A DNA stretch of 64,000 nucleotides. Origin: Ophioderma brevispina (lineage: Eukaryota; Echinodermata; Ophiuroidea; Amphilepidida; Ophiodermatidae). The notes under the pieces were generated by a model, which worked only from the letters and a program-made list of their open reading frames with translations, was not told the origin of the DNA and ran no database searches. The position numbers were made by a program, and so were the translations under genes. Shown one piece after another: positions 1 to 11,969 of the stretch (positions within the stretch are counted from its first letter, which is position 1; each line of letters opens with the position of its first letter). The stretch is from NCBI GenBank assembly GCA_023653785.1, contig JAMKCH010010190.1, positions 1-64,000 on the forward strand. Direction: 5' to 3'.

Positions 1-599
1 TTGATCTGAAATACTTTCTTATTACGCGGAAAATTATAATTATATTTATTTCTCTTGTGTTATAATTGTGGACGTCATAGCGTCTAGTAAAAATATCCAT
101 TTAAAGTAGTTTGCACTGATTTGTGCTGTACTTATACATAAATACCCCCCATTCTAAAATATAATGTCAAAGATGTAAAGGATAGAATTGTGACTTGAAA
201 AATAATGGCAAGGCAAACCGTTATGGCTTCTAATAATGGCTATTAGAAACCTTTTCCGAGAGCCCATTTTTGGACCTAAATAATTGTCTAAGGACTTTTT
301 GCGTATTTCCCAATATACAATAGCATAGTTTAAATACGACGTCAAGATGAGAGTACACTATAAGAACTACAATACGTTTGTGATAACATAATTTTCAGCT
401 TATTTTAAACATGCCAATATTTCGTGCTATAGTTTTTGATACTGCATCATTATGTTCTTCCAAGTTAGGTTTTCAATCTATTAGTTACCCCACCCCTAAG
501 AACTTTGTTCAGATACGCTTTTTAAATTTGTATTATCGAGAGTGTCGTTATTGCCTCCAAACATATGTCATTGGGGATGACTTATCATTACGACACACT

Positions 600-1005
600 T
601 TCAATTGAACACGATTTATCAACCTATATTGAATGTCATATTGGAGTTCCCAAACCATTTAGTTTGTTTTGGTAGCATTAAAGATAATTTATTATTTTAA
701 CCCATTTGCTTACTTCAACAGTTCATTAGTGATCAAGTTAAGTTTTTTGGGTACTATCAGTATGTGAGTAAACTATGTCCGTGTCTCTGCAAATCTATAA
801 TTCCAAGACATCGTAGTATTAGTAATATCATTTACGTATAATAATAAAAGTAATGGCCCCAGTATCGATCCTTGAGGAACTCCACAAGTTAGCTACCTTT
901 TTAAAATGAAATTGCCCAGAATTATACAGACATTGTTTTCGATTGGATAAATAATTCTTAAACCCAGTCGTACACAATTCCCCGAAATCCATAATAACTT
1001 AATTT
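600..1005 (-). pseudogene. non-LTR retrotransposon reverse transcriptase fragment (CR1/L2/Jockey-like)
   Basis: Read on the minus strand, three consecutive RT blocks appear in the right order but in different frames. Around 1003-935 there is SYYGFRGIVYDW followed, after a frameshift, by NYLSNRKQ. At 885-825 there is CGVPQGSILGP leading into LYVNDI. Near 795-780 a decayed FADDT block reads RFAETRT, and at 690-660 a NATKTN-like block precedes a stop. This order is the standard fingers-to-palm order of a non-LTR RT (motifs 3, 4, catalytic 5, and the following NxxKT motif). The catalytic aspartates are not preserved, and several frameshifts and stops are present, so this is a dead fragment of about 130 residues. 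No endonuclease part or 3' tail was recognised. Clade assignment is inferred from motif wording only. Confidence 0.8.
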
Positions 1006-1929
1006 ACGAGTCACGATTCACAAGTCACGATTCGTCGTCTTTGAACTTCATTTTTTGTTCCAGACTATGTATAAAGGTACTTGCAGCTCCTATGCCGTAA
1101 TAGTTTTTACATCATAGAGGGGGAAAATCGGATAGTAGCGAAGTAAAAAGGGAAGGCGATATATTGATTTAAAATAACTGTAAATACAATATGATATTAG
1201 TTCGGACCGCTGTAATGTTGACCAAGTCCAGTTTAAAATTTGTTATAACACATATAGTCAATTGGGTAATGACGGCCCTGACCGCTCTTTTCAGTGTATA
1301 TTTATCAAATTGCATTTCTCATAGCACATTTGTATTCTTTATATTTATTAACTTGAATTGCTCTAGCGAATTGTGTGTAAATTCCCCACTTTTTTTTTGG
1401 TTCTTTTGTTCTCTTTTTTAACAAGTAATGTTGGCAACGTTTTAAAATGAAATCTAAATCACCACCTCTTTTTAAAACATAGAGACGACGTTTTTCGGTT
1501 TATTCACTTTGAGATGTGATTTAAACATTGATAAGCATTCTTAATATTTTTAAAAATGGTTTAAAAAAATAGGGCGCGCCTTTTTCTGGAAGTGTCCTCG
1601 TGTCCCTTTAAAATTTTTACCACGAAGTTCAAATGCCGCTTCTTCTCGGTGTCTTCAAGCGTTTTGATAGGTTTTAGAAGCGTGAAAGCGCCATCATCGC
1701 TTTACGAATCGATCTTTTTTGTTATTATGCTTTCAAATGCCATCGGCATTTATCTGAGTGTAAGGAAGTATGAAAAATATCTTAAAGCGATCTCGTAAAG
1801 GTTAAGGAGAGATTTTGAAAGTAACTTCAATAAGATCATTCATTCTTAATTATTCTGTCAAATCCCTAGAAGATTTGTAATGAAATCGACAGATAGCATT
1901 ATACGCTGTTTTGTCATCAAAGTGGTCGC
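1006..1929. other. no recognisable feature
   Basis: AT-rich unique-looking sequence. Only short open frames occur, without recognisable motifs. There is a small direct repeat of CACGATTC near 1014-1034 and nothing else I can support. Confidence 0.5.
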
Positions 1930-2515
1930 ATCATGGTGGTTCTTAAAGCAATAACAGCACATTTTTTGAAGAGCGCCCCCGATTTTCCTGGTATTTTGAG
2001 ATTTTTGCACAGTTGCTTTGGTAATTGACTAGTAAACAATACCTGTGAATGGTAGAAGTCAAAACTCTCTATGTGTCGCAAAAGAAGGAATTTTGTAATC
2101 AGAATAATTAATATCGGAGATCTCCGATAATAATTCAACGGCGGTTGGAAACGTCTTTGTAATATGAAATAGCCGGGAAATTAAGCCATGAACTTGTTTA
2201 CGCTCATCCATTACTTGTTCCGTTGGTTTAGGCAAGTCAAGTTAGAGATCATTTCCGTGAGGTGACACTATTTCATCATGGACGGACATAAATTTGGCGT
2301 TTTCCAGCTCCGCCATCAAATTACAATCAGGAATCCCGATTCGAATTACAAATTCGCTTCTTTTATGCCAAATACGCATTTTTAGCATTACCACTCGCAG
2401 ATACAGTTTACTAGAAAATTACCAACACAACTGGGCAAAATTCTCTCAAATTTTGAGAATTGGGCTCGCTCTTCAAAAATGTGTTGTTATTGCTGTTAAT
2501 GGTTTCACTACGTAA
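1930..2515. repeat. inverted-repeat element with ~190 bp arms
   Basis: The stretch 1937-2125 is repeated in reverse complement at 2325-2512. Shared blocks include CAATAACAGCACATTTTTTG, GGTAATT followed by CTAGTAAAC, and GAATTTGTAAT. The centre (about 2130-2320) is unrelated. A single, non-inverted relative of the left arm and part of the centre lies at 26405-26640. That makes this a dispersed family rather than a chance palindrome. No transposase and no clear target-site duplication were seen. A foldback-type or MITE-like element is the simplest reading. Confidence 0.7.
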
Positions 2516-2715
2516 ACACCGGTCAAATTACGCCTCTGAAAAAATATTTTTTGGTCAGTGTTCCTTTACCATATAGAGTGTGAACTTCATTTTCTAAATT
2601 AAGCACAATTTTCTTAACTTTCGATACCGCCTGGGTCAGCTCAAATATTTCGATAACATAAAAAACTTACAACAATAATGGACGTTTAAATGACACCTTT
2701 GAGTCAATGGATATA

Positions 2716-3577
2716 CAGGGTGAGTCAAAAAAAACTTGACCCTGATTTTGTTCGCCATTTTGAATTATTAAATAACATATATTTAACATATGTGGTATCA
2801 CCGGAAGCCTATTTTATTATCTTTAATTTGATGCAAAGATAAATCCAATCGGTCAAGTATAGGCCGAGCTACAGTCTTTTGAATCAAGTAGTCAGCTTTT
2901 CCCCTATCCACGGATTCCCATTTGAACGCACGGCAGCCAACAAGGCAAATGACTCCCCCAAATCATGAGAAGGGTATGTCCATGTCAAATAAAGTATATA
3001 CCGTAGTATCTTAAAGGTGTAAACGCCAGTGATAATGGTAAGTTTATTTCAAACACCGTTTTAAAGATGTGGCATATTTTTGTACAAGTATACACAATAC
3101 TTTAAACCTCAAAAGGTTGTCACCGATGTATTTTCCTTCATATGGTATGATTCATTCAACTCCTCCAGAAACTGATACATATACCAAGTTACTTTATTTT
3201 TCAAATGATTGTTATGAGTGATGAGGACGTAGAAACGTTAAAAGGGCATCAATGGTAAGTTGTGACTGAATTTCGTGGGGTTAAATAGCGTTACATTAAT
3301 TCTACAGTCAATAAATAGCCCGATTTTCTTCTGGACACTGATTTGCTTCGCAGAACGCCGTTCATTTTAATGTGAATCCGTGGACAGAGCACAAAACTGA
3401 CTACTTGATTCAAACGACTGTAGCTCAGTCTATATCTAACCAATGTGAATGATATTTGCAGCATATTAAAGATAATGAACTGAGCTTTCAGATGATACCA
3501 CATGTGTTAGATATATGGCACTTAAAACTTCAAAATGGCGGTCACAATCAGGGTCAAGTTTTTTTTTACTCACCCTG
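2716..3577. mobile_element. Tc1/mariner-type non-autonomous element, copy 1
   Basis: The left end reads CAGGGTGAGTCAAAA and continues into AACTTGACCCTGATT. The right end is its reverse complement, finishing CTCACCCTG. Both ends are directly flanked by TA (2714-2715 and 3578-3579), the target duplication expected of the Tc1/mariner superfamily. The inverted arms run roughly 2716-2960 and 3300-3577. They share the tract GACTACTTGATTCAAA with its reverse complement. About 300 bp of unrelated sequence fills the centre, with no transposase frame. A second complete but shorter relative lies at 59685-60140, and a truncated duplicate of that one at 60661-60730. Non-autonomous status is inferred from the lack of coding sequence. 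Confidence 0.88.
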
Positions 3578-3579
3578 TA

Positions 3580-4454
3580 GAAATCCTACGAGATGTAGTA
3601 CTGTGCACCGCATGCGTTAAACAACAGCCACTCTCAGCGATTTGTCAAAATTTAAAACAAATCGCAACACCCCGATATTTATCAAGTCCATTTTTTGCAC
3701 TGTTTTTGTATTGGAATTGTTGTAGTAAAGACTCTTAAAGTGACTAATCTAATCACTCCCTTATTTGCAAGAAGTACCGATTTCTAAATGCCTTGTTTCC
3801 TAATAAATGTCGCGGTATCCGACTGTTTATTTGCAGTCACGAAACAGGCTTTAAATGCTTTAGTGTCCGTTTTCACAATAACATTAATATAAGGTGAGGA
3901 TATTAACGTACACTAGCAAGTTTAGAGATAAAATGGGAATTTAAGCATTTTTGAAAATAGTTACTGATTGTGGCTTTAAGTGTTCGGGGGATGCACAGGT
4001 ACCTCATCTTCCCATCTTATGACCTATAGGACAATGCCAGGGCCGTATACAATGGATGGCTACTCTTTTCGAAAAAAAAAAATCTCCACCACCAAGGTCG
4101 GGCCTGTACTGCCCCCATTCATTCGCGCTGAAAAAGAATTTTGATCTTTGGTTGGCCTGGAAGCCTTCCTCACAAATCAGGCGAAGAGTTTAAGTGCTGA
4201 ACGGTTTGTATTGCATTAATACTTGCCACTTCTGCTCAACAGCCTCTGCTACTACTCTGAGGACACATGCGGCATTTTATGCTGCTGTGTACTTCATGGG
4301 CATCACTGCCATGGGCATACACTGAGGGGTACCCTTGTTCCCACAAGCAGTGCAGAAATCTGAGGATCTGACACTAGCTGGAAGTGAGCATGTTCAGAAA
4401 GAGAAACCAGACTTGAAAATGACGAATATAGGCTAGATCTAAACTGCTTCCTTA
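3580..4454. other. no confident feature
   Basis: Mixed sequence that becomes more GC-rich after about 4000. The part from 4100 may be upstream body of the decayed retrotransposon that follows, because base composition and strand trend are continuous. No motif proves it. Confidence 0.35.
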
Positions 4455-5040
4455 GGTCGTGCTGAAGCACAGCGGACAAAGCGAAGGAATCCGAGAGCTC
4501 TGGGGCGGTCCTTCTTTGAGAACCCTGATCGCTTCACAAAAAATTTAGAGACATTGCAGACTTGTCAGACAATCCAGCCGGGCATGATGTTTGCTGTTTC
4601 AGAACCTAAGCTGGCTGAAGTAGAGAATGTTATCAATAAAGCCAGAGTGAGACCAGGGGCCAAAACGGCATTGTAACGGGATTAGACGAGTTCCAATAAT
4701 TTCCTTTGGGGCTGATGAAGGGATTTATGAGCAGGATGTGGAATACTGTCATGGAACAAAGCCAGAAAGGTGTGTAACTGTGCATCATCTTCTGGTGGCA
4801 AGTAAAATAGGAAATAAAGAAATATTTGAATCACAAATGGAAGATATATACTATCCCTTACATCCACAATAGAACTCAAAGCAGGGGCAGTTCCTACCTT
4901 CTCTTCTCTGAATGTTTAGATGAAATCGATTGTTTAAAATTCCAGAAGGATCTCCATATCAACCTATTTGCTGCAAATGATTTGACTCCTATAACCACTA
5001 ATCTGAAGCATCATAGTCATCCCACGGCGCGTAGGTCCCT
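4455..5040 (+). pseudogene. non-LTR retrotransposon linker/RT N-terminal fragment
   Basis: From 4458 one frame reads RAEAQRTKRRNPRALG, then FFENPDRFTKNL, then SEPKLAEVENVINKARVRPG, before a stop at about 4675. This resembles the linker between endonuclease and RT of a widespread invertebrate/fish non-LTR family. There, a basic stretch is followed by an NPxxFTKxL block and then by W/L-AEV-x-VxxxAR-x-PGPNG at the start of the RT. Downstream, LWGLMKGFM (about 4710) and, after frameshifts, TIEL...SSLNV (about 4868-4915) fall where the first RT blocks should be. All parts are broken by stops. The assignment rests on motif order recognised by eye and could be wrong. A protein-profile search of 4400-5050 against RT models would settle it. 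Confidence 0.5.
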
Positions 5041-5987
5041 TATCTGATCGAAAAACAAGTAAGCACCTTCTTTTTGTAACCCGCTGTGAAAGTTTTTTGC
5101 CGAGTTTGAGAAAGAAATCAATCGGCGGTTTAGAGGCATACGGATGTCAAAGATGTCAAAAGGAATCTAAGCACTAGAATGCAGTCAAGATTTATTATTG
5201 TACAACTTCTGCTGTCAGAGAAGGATTTGAGATAAGATAAAAAACAATGATTAATAGAGATGACACGTTTCACATTTAAACTTTTTAAACTGTGCCAAAA
5301 TTTATTAACGATAAGCATTCTTTTGTTTTTTTTTACTTTTACAGTGACGAGACAAGAAGTCATATAACAAACAATAATAATTGACAAGTTGATATTCTCA
5401 CTTACATTAATGCCTGAGCTTCCTTAGTAATTGGGAAAGCAAAGATCAAGGGTATAACTTCAAAATAAACTTTGCTTGGAACCTAAGTTAAATATGACAA
5501 GTGAATAAAAGGTTGGTATATGCACGACAACTTATATGGTTAAATTGTCTTTTTAAATGTCTATACGTTTGAGATTTCATTTTAGATACATCGTAGCTTG
5601 TTAAGATTGTTTTAAGTATAACTTTTCCAATCTTCTTCATGTATACATTTAAATGCCAAAAGTCGCATTTTGATTTAATTTAAATTAATGTAATTCCTCT
5701 TTTTTCTGCCTTATTCATGTTTCGCCTATTTGACATTAGTTGCAGTATTTAAATTCTAACTTCATCGATCCATAGCTATTCCTCTATGCGGACTTGTATA
5801 CAGGGTTCGTATTGACGCCGCAAACGGTAGGCTATCGATCAAAGCTGGGTAACTATTAAATAGCGTAGGCAAATCTTGATTTTTTAAGAAACCTTATATA
5901 TTAATAATTAACAGCCTATAGAAAAGAGTATTCCTTGTAGGACTTCGTGTCGGATTATTGATAAGCCATCGTCTATTTAGTACCACT
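5041..5987. other. no recognisable feature
   Basis: AT-rich, no repeat structure and no coding motif seen on either strand. Confidence 0.5.
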
Positions 5988-6554
5988 GAAAATATTAATT
6001 AGTCAAAAAAGTGTCTTATTTGACTAATGAAATATTAGTCATGCACATTATTTTTTTTTTTGTAATCCACAAAAAAGTCCTAAAAAGTGGTTTGAATTAA
6101 AAGAATGCTTTTTAAAGATTTTCGGATTAAATTTCATAATTGCAAATATTTCTACAACTTGGACAACTTGAAAATTTGGACTTTTTAATTACAAAATTCG
6201 TCAAATGACTAATTAGCAAATGGCCAATGTGTACTTAAATTCATCATTTTTGTGCTTGACTAACTAATTATAGTCATTTGACGAGTCTAAAGTCGTCTTT
6301 AATTAGTCAATTAATTTGTCATTTGACAAATTGAAATTCGTCAGCCATTAATTTGTCATTTTAAAGTGTAAATTTAGAGGTAAAGAAAATATTTTGTAAT
6401 CATGAAAACTACTTTAAAATATGGGAAGGTTATCTTCCAGCATAGCAAACATGTTTCCAGCATTGAAGTACTTTTTTAATGATAAAACAAGTGATTTGCA
6501 TGACTAATTTTTAATTAGTCAAATAAGACACATTTTTGACTAATTAATATTCTC
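5988..6554. mobile_element. TIR element rich in ATTAGTCA motifs (MITE-like)
   Basis: About 60 bp at the left end (5988-6050) recur as reverse complement at the right end (6493-6554). The terminal word is GARAATATTAATTAGTCAAA, followed by GTGTCTTATTTGACTAAT. The interior, especially 6180-6350, is packed with further ATTAGTCA/TGACTAAT and TTGACGA words in both orientations. There is no open frame. The length of about 567 bp, matched ends and lack of coding sequence fit a MITE. The target duplication is unclear, so the superfamily is left open. Confidence 0.75.
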
Positions 6555-6726
6555 AATGATAAAGTCATCTATGAAAGGCTGATTGCGTGATTCCGAAATG
6601 ACAAATGGAAATCCACTGATGAAAACGTGTATATCAGAAAGCAAGAATAGTGCTTAATCATATAAATACCTGGTCGGTTGTAGATCACTTTTTTTTGGAA
6701 AAAAACAGATAGAAAACAAAACAAGA

Positions 6727-6772
6727 AAAACAAATTAATTAATTAATTAAATTAACTAATTAATTAATTTAA
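6727..6772. repeat. AATT-type simple repeat
   Basis: Imperfect TTAATTAA-type run, itself close to palindromic. Confidence 0.8.
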
Positions 6773-6799
6773 ACCATTTCTATAAAATAGATGAGTCGA

Positions 6800-7240
6800 C
6801 CATGATTGATAAAAGTTGCAATTTGTGGAATGTTACACAGACGCTGTTTTTGCAATGGCCTCTGGTTTCCGTGATCGGTGTGAACACAGTATTATTTGTC
6901 CAATAATTTCAAAACAAGCATAACAATATCTACATAGCCCACTCCTCTTCCTTTTGACAGCATTTGTTCCATGTAGACCAAATATAAAAGCCGTTTACAG
7001 TTGTATAACATATCAAGTGATTAATTTCAGTTTGTTTGCATGATAAATAGCTAAACATCTTATTTGACAAATCCAAATTAACATTTTCATTCAATAACAT
7101 GAGAAAGTTCGGTAACTTGATACCCTTACCTGTACGTTCATGCCATTCCTGCTGCTTATTTATCCATAAACCAATCCGTAGTTTCAAATTTGTCAATATA
7201 AGCAGGTTTATTGTTAACACTTCAGTCGGATAACAATGCT
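6800..7240 (-). repeat. ~0.5 kb local repeat, copy A (possible decayed exon on minus strand)
   Basis: Related to copies B, C and D at 8620-10180. All share TTTTGACAGCA-type, TATAGCAATATAAA-type and TTTCATTCAATA blocks in the same order. In this copy the minus strand keeps an open frame of 96 codons from 7220 to 6930. It holds WINKQQEWHERTG at 7160-7130 and a consensus splice donor, ACAG followed by GTAAGG at 7134-7125. Copies B and D lose the frame through stops, and the donor is altered in them. A duplicated exon that decayed is possible, but I recognise no domain. Confidence 0.6.
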
Positions 7241-8210
7241 TGCATTTTCATATCTTTCATGTTTGCTGCTTACTATACATCTTTTGTTATTTCTTTAAGC
7301 TTTTAAATGCGCAGAGGACTTCGACTTTATTCTAACATTTGAAATTTTATCAAAGGTGTCCTAAAATTTCACAATTACAAATTGTTCTGAACCAGTGTAA
7401 ACAAATGCATATCAAGTGATCCTATCATTTTTTGGTTTTTCGTTGTTGATTTTGAAAGAATGATTTCGGGAGACGTTTTACAAATACCGGCTTGGGCATC
7501 TTAGAGGGATACTAACATCGTAGACAAGGTTTAACCAAGAATACATTTATTTCTTCATGCCGTCCGTTTGCAGGCCATATACATACACATATTCTACCCC
7601 AGAGCGGCAGGAAGTCAACGGACTACATCACTTGACCAAAAACTATAAAAGGCAAAACTCTTTGATATGAAAGTTTTACAGGCAACCCAGATGACTAAAA
7701 GAGGTTCTCAGTATTTACTTGCCCAGTATCATTTGTGACAGTTATTATTGAGACAAATTGCCTTAAGGCTGTTTAAACATTATACGCATGTATACTTAGT
7801 GTGTCAAAGAACAGAACGAGTGCTTTTATCAAGTAAATTGTTCTTGAGATGTTTTGTTTTCGAATATGCCCATTTAGACAACGATATCTTACTCGCGTAT
7901 GGAGTGTTATCTTGAAAAAAAGGAACACGTTTATTATTCAACCGTAGCCGGTATTGTCAAAAGTACAAAAGTGCTCTTGTTACCATAGTTTTTTTTTATC
8001 AAACTTATAATAGGTGGTGCGGTGGGAACATTCGAAAATAACCACTTTGCGCTTATGTGGTAAAACATGGGTGTGATTACCTTAGGATTAAGAACGCCTA
8101 AAATAATCTTGATTTCTCAGAAATAAAGTCATAATCAACTACTTGCAGCAGAGTGATTGCTTACGACTTGCGAAAACCACAACAGAACTGAACACAAATA
8201 ACGGTCCTTA
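7241..8210. repeat. ~1 kb local duplication, copy X
   Basis: Shares ordered blocks with 10181-11125, including ACACTTCAGTCGGA at the join with copy A, GGAAGTCAACGGACTA, GTATACTTAGTGTG and GATTTCTC near the far end. Identity looks moderate, with many small indels. No coding frame is conserved between the two copies. Confidence 0.65.
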
Positions 8211-8619
8211 TTTAGAGTTAACAAAATTATCTCGGGATAAGGTTCCTTATATACATAATTGGTAACTTTCATATGATATTGTTAATAATTATACTTGTAT
8301 TATAAAGAACATTGAATGAAAAAGAACGAAATTAAGTAAAGTAAATATTATCGTTAAAAAATACAAAAACGCGTGACTTATGTTCAGGGCCAACCTTTGG
8401 TTCATATCACCAGTACTAACTCGTAAAGTATTATCAATCTTTTATAACCTTTATATATTAAAATAGGGGATGGACGATTTATATATTATTTTAAACCTTC
8501 CTAATTTAATATATAACTATTTATAATATGGAGTAAATGTTTGTATTTTTTTTTCAAATGCGTTAATGATATTAATCACTTAAAAACATACAACAGATAA
8601 GTGGACAAAGCGAAAGAAA
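8211..8619. other. spacer between duplicated blocks
   Basis: AT-rich sequence without match to the repeated units and without coding motifs. Confidence 0.4.
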
Positions 8620-9140
8620 AATCAAAAGTACAAATTATCAACCATTACAAAAACCCTGGTGATCAATTTCCAATTTCTTATGACCTGAATTCGGCGAGTG
8701 TTGTGAACAAAGTTTTCCAATTTCAGCAAAAACAGAAAAACAACTATATATCCCATTCTTCTTTATGTTGACAGCAATGTTTTTCCGAGGTACTCCAAAA
8801 GTAAATGGCGTTCACAGTTATAGCAATATAAAATTCAAGTGATCAACTTGAGTTTGTTTGCATGATATACAACAAGATATCCAATTTAAAATTAAATCAT
8901 GCCCCCACCTTTAGTTGTAAACACTTTCATTCAATACATCCATAGGATAAAAAAGGTTCGCGATATTTTGTCCTATCCGTAACTTGATACCCACACCTGT
9001 ATGTCCAGGTCATTCCTTCAGGTTATTTATCCATAGATGAAACCTCTCAAGTTTGTCAATATAAGCAAGTTTATCGTTTAAACTTGGGTTGGATAATTCA
9101 TTTGATTTAATATGGAACTTGTAATATAGGGTAAATGGTT
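8620..9140 (-). repeat. ~0.5 kb local repeat, copy B
   Basis: Begins at ATCAACCATTACAA, followed by CTGGTGATCAA. It contains CGAGGTACTCCAAAAGTAAA at about 8788 and CAAGTGATCAACTTGAGTTT at about 8855. Arranged head-to-tail with copies C and D. The minus-strand frame of copy A is interrupted by a stop after the tryptophan block. Confidence 0.7.
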
Positions 9141-9665
9141 TGATCGTTTTTATCAACCATTGCAACGATGCTGGTGATTAACATGTAATTTCTTATGACC
9201 TCATGATATCGGTGAGAGTTGTCAACGAAGTCTGTATTATGTCAGAAGAAACAGAACAATTAGTTCATAGCCCTTTCCTCTTCATTTTGACAGCAATGCT
9301 TTTTCGAGGTACTCCAAAAGTAACTGCCGTTCACAGATATAGCAATATAAAACTCAAGTGATCAACTTGAGTTTGTTTGTATGAATATATAACTAGACAT
9401 CGAATTTAATAAATCCACCTTCTAGTTATAAAACACTTTCATTCAATAACAACCATAGGAGAAAGAAGGTTCACGTTTTTGTCCGACCAGTAACTTGATA
9501 TCCTCACCTATACGTGCAGGCCATTCCTGCTGCTTATTTATCCATTATATGAAACCTCTCTTTGGCATAGTTTCAAGTTTGTCAATTTAAGCAAGTTGAC
9601 TGTAAACACTTCAGTCGGATAATTCGTTTGATTTAATATGAAACTATATAACATATAGGGTTTTG
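9141..9665 (-). repeat. ~0.5 kb local repeat, copy C
   Basis: Same block order as copies B and D with a unit spacing of about 520 bp. The tract around 9360-9470 is closest to copy D: both carry ATATATAACTAGACATCGAA. The minus strand has a weakened donor word, ATAG followed by GTGAGG. Confidence 0.7.
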
Positions 9666-10180
9666 ATCGTTTTTATCAACCGTAACAACGACGCTGGTGA
9701 TTAACATTCAATTTCTAATGACCTCCTGATTTCGGTGAGAATTGTCAACAAAGTTTGTCCTATTTCAGCACAAACAGAACAGACTTTCATAGCCATTCCT
9801 CTTTATTTTGACAGCGATGCTTTTTCGAGGTACTCCAAAAATAAATGCCGTTCACAGTTATAGCAATATCAAACTCAAGTGATCAACTTGAGTTTGTTTG
9901 CATGAATATATAACTAGACATCGAATTTAATAAATCCACCTTTTAGTTGTAAACAGTTTCATTCAATAACATACAAAGGAGAGAGATGGTTCACGAGTTT
10001 TAGTCCGATCAGTAACTCGATGCCCTCCCCTGTACCTTCGGGCTGTTCCTGCCACTTCTTTTATCTATAGGTCAAACCTCTCTATAGCTAGCATGAGATT
10101 TGAATTTTGACGTAGAGTCAAGTTTGTCAATATAAGCAAGTCTATTGTTAACACTTCAGTCGGACAACAATGCTTGCATT
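9666..10180 (-). repeat. ~0.5 kb local repeat, copy D
   Basis: Third unit of the head-to-tail run. It merges into copy X' at its right end, exactly as copy A merges into copy X. The duplicated block therefore originally included both parts (A+X). Confidence 0.7.
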
Positions 10181-11125
10181 TTGATATCTTCCATGTTTGC
10201 TGCTCGCTATACACTTCTTGTCATTTTACTAACCTTTTGAATGCGTATGTGAGGATTTTAAGTTTTAAACCTTAATTTTTGTCCAACGTATTCCTCATAT
10301 TCAACAATTACGAATTGTTACAACCAGCAGTAAAAATTTATATCGATGATTCCAAACATCTTAGCATTAATGGTTGAAATGATTTTGAAAGATTACTTTA
10401 AGGAGAAGTTTCCATAAATTCCGGCCTGAGCTTAGATCCTGGAGGGATCACGATAAATACTGTTTAACCAGGAGTACATTTATTCCAACACGCTGTATAT
10501 TTGACAGGTTGTATACATACACATGTTTTACCCAGCGGCTACAGGAAGTCAACGGACTAGCGCACTTGACCAATAATTAAAAGAAACGACTATTTGATTT
10601 TGAAGATTTCTGGGCCAATATTAGAAGCGTGCCAGATGGCCAAGAGGGCATCTCTTGTCGTCTGCCGTTATTTGCTTGGTCCAGTATCATATGTGACAGG
10701 GATTATTTAGACGAATTGTCTTAAGGCTGTTTTCACATTGAACTTATGTATACTTAGTGTGCCAAAGAACAGAACGGGTTCTATTGCGAGTAATGTTCCT
10801 GAATTTTTTTTCTGTATTTGCGCATTTAGATCATGACATATTACTCGTATTCGGAGTGTTATTTAAAAAAAAAAGGGCGCGTTTATTATTCAACAGAAGA
10901 TGGTACTGTCAAAATATGCTCCTGTCATCGTAGCCTCATAAATATCAAAGATCACCCAAAGTACAATTTACAATGGGTAGTGCGGCGAGAACCTTAAAAA
11001 TAGTCACTTTGTGTTAATAATACAGATATGATTACCCAAGGGTTACGAACGCTCAAAGTAATCTAGATTTCTCCGAAAATATCGCACTCAGCAACTTGCA
11101 ACAGCATATGAGATTGTTTTCGATT
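10181..11125. repeat. ~1 kb local duplication, copy X'
   Basis: Counterpart of 7241-8210. The conserved order is the GGAAGTCAACGGACTA block near 10545, the GTATACTTAGTGTG block near 10750, a poly-A plus CGTTTATTATTCAAC block near 10870, and the final GATTTCTC block near 11065. No open frame is conserved. Confidence 0.65.
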
Positions 11126-11574
11126 TGCGACAAGGAACAAGGCCAAATCACTAATAGCTTTATCACAATAGTATTTACGCTTGTAACCTACGTGAATAAC
11201 TTCTAGTGAGATTTCAAAAACTTAAGAAATGTATATCCTTAACGTCCCTAGGTAAAAAATGCGGAAAATTGCACTGAGCTTTTCTTTTTAAATTAAGAGA
11301 ATCAGTAGCGTCAAATCAGATTTTTCTTTAAAAAATATGTAAAATAAATATATTTATTACCCAATACCAATTGTCAACGTTCAAACTATGTTGAAATGTT
11401 AAACGATCTCTGGGGATAGCTTAAAGCTGAAATGTACACTCATTATATTGGAAGTTATATTTGAATTAAATGTTTATTCTGAGAAACGAGGTGAATCGAT
11501 GACTATAACAGGTTTATTCATCCCGTGTTTACCACTCTTATTTTCCAAGTTGTTTACCGTCTAACACGACTGTC
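11126..11574. other. no recognisable feature
   Basis: AT-rich, nothing seen beyond short homopolymers. Confidence 0.45.
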
Positions 11575-11760
11575 AGCCCTAGAGTTTTGCCCCTAATTTG
11601 CAGCCCAAATTATCAAATATAATTTTTGATGGTGAAATAAACTGAACTGAACTGAAAATTATTATGGATGAATTGGTATGACCCTCCACATGTGCTATAA
11701 ATTTCGTGTAAAAATTCCTTTGGGAAATTAGCTTCCTGGGGGGGGGGGGTCCATGGGTCC
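11575..11760 (+). mobile_element. possible 3' end of a non-LTR retrotransposon
   Basis: The run AAATAAACTGAACTGAACTG at 11635-11654 is of the kind that ends many invertebrate LINEs (a polyadenylation-like AATAAA merged with a short tandem word). A long G tract lies just downstream at 11739-11749. No RT or endonuclease motif was found next to it. The 129-codon minus-strand frame over this region shows nothing I recognise. Confidence 0.25.
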
Positions 11761-11969
11761 CATTGCGCACTAACGCGAGTGAAAACCCCTTGGTCACGGA
11801 AGTGTTAACGTCAAAGCTAGGATACTGTGGGGGACTCATATATAGATTCGTTACACCAGCATAACAGCAGCAGATGCGTATCACTTTAACGTAACTGTTG
11901 AAAGTTTTGCGTGTCACACCGCAAATTAGACCCACCGTGTGAGAATTGATGTCTATATGGATGACCACA

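Noticed and set aside
11579..11968. 129-codon open frame on the minus strand
   Set aside because: No recognisable domain. It crosses a long G tract and a possible retrotransposon tail, so it is most likely a chance frame.
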